Source: Cyclaneusma minus (taxonomy: Eukaryota > Ascomycota > Leotiomycetes > Marthamycetales > Marthamycetaceae). From it: a stretch of DNA of 64,000 bases. Shown piece by piece: positions 56,689 through 64,000 of this stretch. Positions within the stretch are counted from its first letter, which is position 1; every line of letters begins with the position of its first letter. The stretch is from assembly GCA_037179335.1 (NCBI GenBank), contig JAKZHN010000016.1, positions 682,001-746,000 of the forward strand. The letters are read 5' to 3'. The position numbers and the translations under genes are program-made. The notes beneath the pieces were generated by a model. That model worked only from the letters and a program-made list of their open reading frames with translations. It was not told where the DNA came from and ran no database searches.

Positions 56689-59060
56689 ATGAAGCGGACC
56701 ATGGCTGACGAGAGTAGCTCGGCTCCCGCATACGCAAGCCCACTGAGGCACCATCGCCGCCACCCTTCTACCCATAAAGAAGCCAAGGCAGGTTTGCCTA
56801 GGCCCAAGTGAATCAAGTACAAGTATCTGACTGGTGCGAATTCAGGAAACCCTTAATGCCCATTCCGAATACAGCGACGACGACGGCAGGGCTCAACATC
56901 GCATCAACCAGTATATAATAAAGGAGGAGATAGGGCGAGGCTCTTTCGGAGCTGTCCACCTCGCCGTCGATCAATATGGCCAGGAATACGTAAGGTCGCC
57001 GCTATGGTTGATACAAGGCCCAGATTGTTGAATATACTTTAGGCTGTCAAAGAGTTCTCCAAGTCGCGGCTTCGGAAACGCGCTCAATCCCACGTCCTTC
57101 GAAGACCGCCTGGAGCACGACGACCCGGCCATTCAGCTGCCGATTCGGGCCTGAATGAGCCGCTACACCTACACGCTGCCGCGAACATACGGCGAGATGC
57201 CGGGAAAGGCAACCCTCTTTATCTGATTCGGGAAGAGATTGCTATCATGAAAAAGCTGAATCACCCGAACTTGGTTTCCTTAATTGAGGTACTTGATGAC
57301 CCTGAAGAGGACTCTTTGTACATGGTCCTGGAAATGTGCAAGAAAGGCGTCGTTATGAAGGTCGGCCTGGGCGAGAAGGCCGACCCATACGACTCTGAGC
57401 GCTGCAGACTATGGTTTCGAGATCTAATCCTAGGCGTAGAATACCGTGAGTTCTTACACAGGAAATTTTCACAGGAGATTTACACAAATTCCCCTACTAA
57501 CGGAGTTTAGTTCATGCTCAGGGCGTCGTACATCGGGACATTAAACCTGACAACCTTCTATTAACTGAGGACGACGTTCTGAAAGTCGTTGATTTCGGCG
57601 TCTCCGAGATGTTCGAGAAAGAATCCGAGATGCTGACAGCGAAATCCGCTGGATCGCCCGCTTTCCTACCTCCGGAGCTGTGCATAGCAAAACACGGAGA
57701 TGTATCCGGCAAGGCTGCTGATATCTGGTCGATGGGCATATCGCTATATTGCTTACGGCATGGCTGTATTCCTTTCGAGAAGCACGGCGTTCTAGAACTT
57801 TACGAAGCTATCAAGAACGATCGGTTGGAATTCGCTGCGGATGATGATCCAAATTATGTGGACCTGATGACTCGGATCCTAGAAAAAGACCCTAAGAAGA
57901 GGATTACCATGAATGAATTACGAGTATTTCTTTCCAGCCATTTCCCAGATGCAATAAATCACCCAACACAAACTGACGCTTGTTAGAACCATCCCTGGGT
58001 AACCCAAGACGGGGCCGACACTCTCTTATCCAAGGAAGAAAACTGCGCCGAACTAGTCCAACCACCCACCGAAAGCGAAATGAATCACGCCATCACAAAC
58101 AAAATGAAGAATCTTATGCTAGTGATGAAAGCCGTCAATAAATTTAAGCGTGTCGTTGCCAGATCCCGTCCGGAAGCCATGGAAGAAACACTCGGCAAGG
58201 GCGTTCGCATCGTCCACTCTCCTCCACTCGCAGATATCCAGGAAACTGTAGGGACCGCCCTGCGCAAATCCCGATCTGGAGATCTTGACGACCGCCGACC
58301 GATTGAAGGCGCCATCGCAGCAGAAGGTTTCCACCGCGAAATTGACCTCACAAGCTTCAAACCCGAACTCCCCCATGTCGACCGTCTAGACACAGCGACA
58401 ACGCACACCGAGCGGCCGTCAGTGCAACACCACGCATCCTCAAACCTACACAGTGACAAGGATACACCAAAACTCGGCCAATCTGCCACTTTTCCAATGG
58501 CAAAACAGTCCGACAAGTCAGGTCACCGGGGGCATGCACACGATCCTATGGAGGAAGAGCCGCTGTTCTTGGGTATTGGCGCGGGCGGGCACGATTCCAC
58601 GCCTGCAAGCACCACGCCGCCACCACAGGACAACATTGCCGAATCCCCCACCGCAGCCGGGTTCAACATTTACGATTCGGCGTATGCGAACGAAGTAGAG
58701 AGGATCAGGGGTGAGCGGGGTGAGAAGACGACTGTTTATTTAACACGACGCGTGGACACGAAGAAGCAATACAAGGAGGATGAGAACATGGTTGAGGCGC
58801 CTGGAAAAGAGGAAGAAGTGGGCGGGGCGCATAGAGGTTGGATGGGTGTGCTGGATCAGGCGAGAGAGAGGAGTGACAGTGGTGAGAAGGAGGGATGGGA
58901 TAAGGTGAAGGAGCAGGTGGGTGAGCATGGACAGCGGCTGACAGATTTGGCGGCGAAGATGAGCGAGGATGCGAGGGAGCTGGGCACGAAGGGAGGGTTC
59001 CTGGTTCAGGGGGTTGTGAAGAAGGCTATGGAGATGAGAGAAGACAAGAAAGGGTCATGA
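56689..59060 (+). CDS. CaMKK-type protein kinase (Ssp1/CmkC; SNF1-activating Sak1/Elm1/Tos3 class)
   Basis: Five exons (56689-56787, 56846-56989, 57043-57445, 57511-57923, 57987-59060) give 710 residues. The first intron appears to be GC-AG (AAG|GCAGGT), needed to join HKEAK to ETLNAHSEY in frame, so the extreme N-terminus is less certain. Kinase motifs: GRGSFGAVHLAV, the catalytic Lys in AVKEFSKSRLRKRAQ, HPNLVSLIEVLDDP, the HRDIKPDN catalytic loop, VVDFGVSEMF, and SPAFLPPEL in the activation segment. The insert after the Lys (RRPPGARRPGH) and the SEMF motif are typical of CaMKK-class kinases. These phosphorylate the T-loop of SNF1/AMPK and CaMK I-like kinases in stress and carbon responses. 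The 300-residue C-terminus is disordered with charged helices. Which family member it is was not resolved. Confidence 0.85.
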
Positions 59061-59340
59061 TTGTGATGCGAGTCCTTTTCAGGCGTGCAACATGCAAGGA
59101 AATACTCAAAATCCGAGGAAGAATTATCTTACGAAATGGTGTTCACTCGGAGAGACCTCGATCTCATTCTAAATTATCGGCATTTGTCGGTTGGCATAGA
59201 TCACGTTATGAAGTGCCTTTGATCCAGGTGGCTTTGGATGGTAAGAGCCATTTATCATTGTATTGATGATAGGTCTCCTACTATTCATAAACCCTAGAGG
59301 GCTGGTCCGACTAGTTGCTGGCTTCTAGGGCTCATCAGGC

Positions 59341-60381
59341 TCAACGCCTTTGCCTTCCGTCTCCAGATCCGTCTCCAGTCAGACTCTCCAGCTTCTGGCA
59401 AACGTCCTTCCCGAATCTGTAGATGAGAGGCACCCGAGTCGCGAATGCACGACGAAGCCAACGTGGGCTACGTCCTAATCTTGGGAGACCAAACGTGTCG
59501 TCGACGGCATGCGTCACATGCCTACACTTTGACCTGAACTCGATGTTTCTCGAAGGGCGTACAAAGACCTCCATATCGCGCACTTCGGCCATCGGGTTTC
59601 CCGTCAACTCGTCGGATTCGCCGAATATGAGCGTCATCTTCTGTAAAGAGTCCAAACCATTCCTGTTGACGACCTCGAACAACCAGCCCTTGTACCGATC
59701 CATTATGTCCTGAGACCCCATGTGCTGACTCGTAGCTGCACCCTTGACGTCGGGAATGGTGATCCGCATAGCTAGAAAACGGACCTGGCTCAGGTCGAGC
59801 TTGCGTAAGGTGGGGAAGCCAAAACTAGGGAGGCTGAGGCTGGCCATCTGAACACTTTGCAGACAGATGGTATCGACGTCGAGGTTGAGGAAGATGCTCG
59901 TGCCGCGGGGTCCGCCGGTGCCACCAGGGTGACGATTCACGGTTCTCGAAATGTCACTGTAGACTTTCAGAGCTTCCGCTCTGGAGTTCCGGCAGACGTG
60001 GGAGAGTGCGGGATATCTCATACTCGGATCGCAGTGCACAAAGCCGCTGTCCTCGAAGACCATCAACGGCACAACTCTGCCAGGTGTCATGGCTGCGTAC
60101 TCCCAGATATCGAGTTGCAGCTCAACGGGCAGCTTGGCGAATTTTGGGAATGAGGTAGCTTTGATGGTGAGGGCGGGATCAGCGGTGTCGGCGTTGTCGA
60201 AGCCCTGCTTGTTTGGACGGAGGAGGGGGTGATTGGTTTCGATGTGGTTGGCTATCTTGAGTCCACCTTCAGGGGGACACTTTGACCATGCGTAGAAGAG
60301 GTCGACGAGGTTGACGTTCAGACAGCGTGTGATTGGGTAGCGGTCGACCCTTCTCACGATTGTAGTGACTCCGAGAGGCAT
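59341..60381 (-). CDS. 2EXR-domain protein
   Basis: 346 residues, single exon. The 2EXR motif is at about 78-135: FPKFAKLPVELQLDIWEYAA, then PALSHVCRNSRAEALKVYSD. This F-box-like, fungus-expanded module is of unknown function; it usually occurs in large paralogous families in Pezizomycotina. A basic C-terminus follows (LRRAFATRVPLIYRFGKDV). There is no transmembrane or signal sequence. The start at 60381 is the first Met; 30-40 residues before the domain are not typical and could be slightly over-long. Confidence 0.82.
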   Translation of the reverse strand: MPLGVTTIVRRVDRYPITRCLNVNLVDLFYAWSKCPPEGGLKIANHIETNHPLLRPNKQGFDNADTADPALTIKATSFPKFAKLPVELQLDIWEYAAMTPGRVVPLMVFEDSGFVHCDPSMRYPALSHVCRNSRAEALKVYSDISRTVNRHPGGTGGPRGTSIFLNLDVDTICLQSVQMASLSLPSFGFPTLRKLDLSQVRFLAMRITIPDVKGAATSQHMGSQDIMDRYKGWLFEVVNRNGLDSLQKMTLIFGESDELTGNPMAEVRDMEVFVRPSRNIEFRSKCRHVTHAVDDTFGLPRLGRSPRWLRRAFATRVPLIYRFGKDVCQKLESLTGDGSGDGRQRR

Positions 60382-61366
60382 GGTTGTTGCGTTGGAAGCG
60401 TGAGCGACTGTTGCTATGGATCTAGAGAGTGTGAATATTCGGGCGCAGTTTGGGTGCTTGAGTGAAGATACTCACGGTGGAAGGTGGGGAGCAGTTGTTC
60501 TCTTGTTGGATCTTGCGGACCAAGAGGATCAGAGCAAGCCTCGGATTGAGGCAGCAGGCTGCTGCTCCATGACACTGCTTGAGGTTGGGTTGTTGTTGTG
60601 CGAAGGAAGAAAGGTCTCGACGCTGAGCGACAAAAGGTCTATTTTTAAAGTACTATCGCCTCGCGGGGTGACAGGTCGCTTACCTTAGGCGAGGGAACCT
60701 AAGCGAACTAGAGTCAATACCTTAAGCGAGGGGGTGAAACTGGAGTCGTGCCATGGTCACGTGTGGTCCCGTGACACCTGCCTCGGAAAGGTTTGTGATA
60801 ATTGGGAACGCCAAACTTGACCAAGGTACATCAGAATCCAAATCAGACTGAAATCCATCACCATCCTCACTCAAGCATCCTCACCCAAGCATCCTCACCT
60901 AATGATTCTCGCCTTCTCAAGGTTCCGACTTTTTGGAATGACGGGAAACGATTGGTATAAGTTTGGTGAACATCTTTGTTTTGGGTTATGTGAAGTAACA
61001 GTGAACATCCTTGATTTGAGGCTACATGTAACATGACAATTACGAACCAAGATTGGAAAACTCATCTGGCAGACTCAAAGAAGAACATTATTGATTGTTG
61101 CAACCAATATCCAACCCGAATTATCATCACCTCACCGGTAACTTGAAATTGTTCGAATACAGACTCACTCACATCTCTTCTTATCTTATACACCGACTGC
61201 TTGTCTCACTTCTATACCTGACCTCTACACATGTAGCAAATTTTAACATCACGCATGAAGGTTGTGGCGGAGTGTGAGCACAGCTCTCCTCATTGAATGT
61301 TAAATTTGTGGACATGTGTTTGAATTCATAACGTAGCATGTGTAGAAAAACTTATTTGTACTTGCC
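60382..61366. other. Intergenic, nothing recognised
   Basis: 985 bp. A short direct repeat (AAGCATCCTCACC, two to three copies) occurs near 60875-60900. No gene is seen. Confidence 0.4.
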
Positions 61367-62307
61367 TCAAGCCCGTCCAAGGCACTTGGTAACTTCGACA
61401 CCATCCTGTGTTTGTCAGCCACAGCAATGATCATCACACATTCGTGTTGAGACAGTTACACTCACCGGCTCTCCCGTTGGCTCAAAGCTGTGATTCAGAT
61501 TGCTCTCATAAATCAGGTCTGGATCTCCCTTCACATCCTTGCTCAACTTCTCGACCTCCCCATACTGGGTGGCAGATATCCCAGGGAAATTCTCCGTGTC
61601 GTCCTTTCTCTCTTGCGAGAGCTTCTTTTGCTTCTCTTCAACCGAGCTTCTCACATATTCTAGATATGGAGGATTGCCTGGACTAATAACGTTGTCTGCG
61701 CACAAGACTGTTCCTTTGCCAATCATCCCAAGATGCTCGCAGAGCTTCAGATCCGTCGTATATGCAGGCTTGTAATGGTCCAAGAACATCATGTCGATCC
61801 TGTTCACCATGCCCTCATCATGCAACTTGCGGATCCCCTGATCGCTCGCCCCAGTGAGAACCGTGACAAAATGCTCCAAGCCTGCAATTCTCACAAGCTC
61901 CCTGATGACACCCGAAAACTTTGGCGAGCGTTCAAGAGAGTAGTAGTTGTCACCGCCAGCATTCTTGACGGCTGAGGCGAAGAGGATGGTCGAGTAGCCA
62001 ACGTAGCCGCCCAGCTCGACCATGACTTTAGGCTTATGCTGGCTGATCAGGTCGGTGACAATCTTGCCTTTGTGCTCGCCGACATTCATGAGGTATTTCT
62101 TGGTACGGCCGAAGTCGTCAATTGCGTTTAGCACATCTTGCGGTGAGGCGGGCTTTGTGGGATGGTTCTTGACGAACTCGACGAGCTGCTCCTCACGACC
62201 ATCGTCAAACTGTGGTTGTTAGAACGAACATGAAAAGATGATCGACATTGACTTACGAAGACATCTTCTTGCGAGGCGTACGCTTTTTCGGGCTCAAAGG
62301 AAGGCAT
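61367..62307 (-). CDS. mysB: SAM-dependent O-methyltransferase (MysB-like, mycosporine pathway)
   Basis: Three exons (62307-62257, 62209-61466, 61405-61367) give 277 residues. Class I catechol-O-methyltransferase-like fold: KPKVMVELGGYVGYSTILFA (SAM motif I), NYYSLERSPKF, RIDMMFLDHYKPAYTTDLKL with the metal-binding Asp, and GTVLCADNVISPGNPPYLEY. The last 12 residues come from a small third exon (DGVEVTKCLGRA). Position matters most: it is divergent from a sedoheptulose-7-phosphate cyclase gene, the arrangement known for fungal and cyanobacterial mycosporine loci. There the methyltransferase turns desmethyl-4-deoxygadusol into 4-deoxygadusol. A general catechol methyltransferase would look similar; the neighbour makes the MysB role likely. 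Confidence 0.88.
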
Positions 62308-63370
62308 ACTGAGGTTCAGGCTGAAGGGTAGCCTTGTAAACAAAGCTGGAGGATGGGAAAGAAACAAACTGAATGGGTTGTTGTCTTGCTGACTGCTAAT
62401 TGGTAGTTGGCACACGTGGGCCAAGCTGATTCTGAATGCTACAGCCAGAGTTCAAGCCGTGTTCGCATTCGGACAATGGCTACATGTCGTACTCATGGCG
62501 CATGCAGCAATATACACCAAGAAGGCATGGAGGGTCTGGGTGTTGTTTGGTTACATGTATGGACGGTTGGGCCGTTGGGGCATGTTAGCGGCAGCCTCGG
62601 CGAGCTCTAGTGTAGCGCGAGAAAAACACCAATAACGCGTGGAACAAGAATTGCTGGTGGTTTTGCGATGAGGAAGCATCTGCACTGTATTTTGACATTT
62701 GTTCGGTGTCTGCCATGTACCTAGGACTAGGCTGCCTTAGCTCGCGAATAGCCGAGCCAATCAGATAAGCCTCCGCCAAACTTAACTCAACCGCATTCGT
62801 TTTCACAGCATAGTCTTGAGGTCATCCACTGTTTCGAACAACAGCAATCGCTTCGACCTTCCATCCACTGATGCGAGATACCGAGCACCTGGGACCTGGG
62901 ACGTCACGTCAACGAGATCTTCCCGAGATCTGGCATTAGCATCATCGACTCGAGAGCTGCCAGCCCTTGCAGCCGCTTTCTAGCCGCTCGGGGTAAAGCC
63001 CCCCGCCATTACAGCGCTTCCATCTGAGCTCTCCAACGACACTCCTCGCATTCCGGCGCAGAGCCTTGCCTAGCTTTGCCAGCCTACTTCGACTTGTGCC
63101 AAACTGAACTGACAGAAACGACTCCAATTGTACCTAGTTGGCCATCGAGTGAGGCTACCTGCAATTATATGCCTAGCTTCCGTTGCAATGCAGCAAGGCC
63201 TTCTCTAGTCATGATATCACACCATTCCTAAAATCTCTTTGTCCTCTCCCGCATCACATATATAGTATATCCGGGAAGCTTTGCTTTCCGGCTCTTTACT
63301 CTTCCTCTGTATCGTCTTCTTTCCTCCTCACAAGACCTCTCATTCTCACATTGCGTTCTTTCATTTCAAC
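62308..63370. promoter_or_regulatory. Divergent promoter of the O-methyltransferase / cyclase pair
   Basis: 1063 bp between start codons. A TATA-like stretch (ATATATAGTATAT, about 63258-63270) lies 100 bp before the cyclase ATG, followed by a long pyrimidine-rich leader (CTTTACTCTTCCTCTG, CTTTCCTCCTC), which suggests strong inducible expression. No ORF in it is supported. Confidence 0.5.
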
Positions 63371-64000
63371 ATGTCGGACCTCAAGGCAACAGTTTCCGAG
63401 ACCAAGACCTCAACTGGTCATGCTGGCTTCCACGTCGAAGGCTATGAGAAGATCGAGTACGACTTCACCTTCATTGATGGCGTCTTCAACACAGAGAACC
63501 CCAACTTAGCAGACTGCTACAAACGCTGGGGAAGATGTCTTGCCGTCACAGACTTGAACATCTACAATGTCTATGGCAAACAGATGGAGAAGTACTTTGA
63601 GCACTATGGCCTTGAGTTGAAGATTCACAAGACCAAGATTGGCGAGAAGGCCAAGACCATCCCCACTTTCCTGAGCATCGTCGACTCCATGACCGATTTC
63701 GGTATCTATCGCAAAGTTTGTACTCTGGCCCTCTTAGACCAACTTGGTGGTGAAGCAGTGTTAACATTCCTCAACAGGAACCCGTCCTTGTTGTTGGAGG
63801 AGGACTTGTCACAGATGTTGCTGGGTAAGTGTCTCCTTCCATCATACGTGTCACTTTCCCTAGAAGTTTGAGGCCTAATAACTTTTAGATTTGCGTGTGC
63901 AGCATACAGACGCAACACAAACTTCATCCGTGTCCCTACCACCGTCATCGGCCTCATCGATGCTTCAGTATCCATCAAAGTGGCTGTCAACTACGGCAAC
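63371..64000 (+). CDS. mysA: Desmethyl-4-deoxygadusol synthase (sedoheptulose-7-phosphate cyclase), 3'-truncated by window edge
   Basis: Three visible exons (63371-63715, 63778-63824, 63889 to the edge) encode 168 residues of an expected 420 or so. The N-terminus has YEKIEYDFTFIDGVFNTENP and VTDLNIYNVYGKQMEKYFEH, typical of sugar-phosphate cyclases of the EEVS/DDGS group. The two splices build KEPVLVVGGGLVTDVAGFAC, the NAD-binding loop of dehydroquinate-synthase-like folds, then RVPTTVIGLIDASVSIKVAV. Family reaction: cyclisation of sedoheptulose 7-phosphate; DDGS members make desmethyl-4-deoxygadusol for mycosporines, EEVS members 2-epi-5-epi-valiolone. The adjacent divergent O-methyltransferase favours DDGS. 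Residues that separate the two groups lie mostly beyond the window. Confidence 0.92.

Overview
The window is nuclear DNA of a filamentous ascomycete (Pezizomycotina). This follows from the gene content (SreA-type GATA iron repressor, homoaconitase of the fungal alpha-aminoadipate lysine pathway, fused Egt1, a Far11-type STRIPAK subunit, DUF3433, 2EXR and PIR proteins), from 44-90 bp GT-AG introns with CTAAC-like branch sites, and from AT-rich, RIP-like intergenic islands. I cannot fix the class; gene families and style would fit Dothideomycetes, Leotiomycetes or lichenised lineages.

Layout. 1-6.5 kb: 3' part of an OTU-type deubiquitinase gene, a Tvp15-like Golgi protein, a poly-G/N/poly-C assembly scar, and the iron regulator sreA. 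7.9-12.1 kb: ergothioneine synthase egt1 in 13 exons, including 14- and 22-nt microexons and one 789-bp intron. 12.1-14.7 kb: gene-poor, with a possible carrier-protein relic. 14.7-20.2 kb: a PIR cell-wall protein and a Zn2Cys6 regulator. 20.2-24.2 kb: a RIP-like island with a 779-bp TIR element abutting a decayed secreted-protein gene. 24.2-30.9 kb: a Kar9/GAR cytoskeletal protein divergent from LYS4. 32.8-40.4 kb: a GPI-anchored protein, an intron-containing tRNA-Glu(CTC) with an inverted truncated copy, far11/ham-2, and a decayed alpha/beta hydrolase. 41.2-52.0 kb: a DUF3433 membrane protein, a disrupted XPG nuclease, a MysC-like ATP-grasp ligase, a ZNF511-like protein, and an acyltransferase with one in-frame stop. 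52.4-60.4 kb: divergent ATG101/PEX3, divergent BET5/CaMKK-type kinase, and a 2EXR protein. 61.4-64 kb: a divergent O-methyltransferase / sedoheptulose-7-phosphate cyclase pair that runs off the right edge.

Together, the last pair and the MysC-like ligase supply the first three steps expected for mycosporine synthesis (cyclase, O-methyltransferase, ATP-grasp ligase). The ligase sits about 13 kb from the pair, behind seven housekeeping-type genes, so this looks like a split mycosporine locus. With egt1 in the same window, the region codes for two classes of small-molecule photo-/oxidative protectants.

The most unusual non-coding signal is a family of strongly diverged tandem arrays with an exact 19-bp period. 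They recur at least seven times in intergenic DNA between 23.6 and 46.5 kb, in both orientations, several of them beside decayed genes or the tRNA locus.
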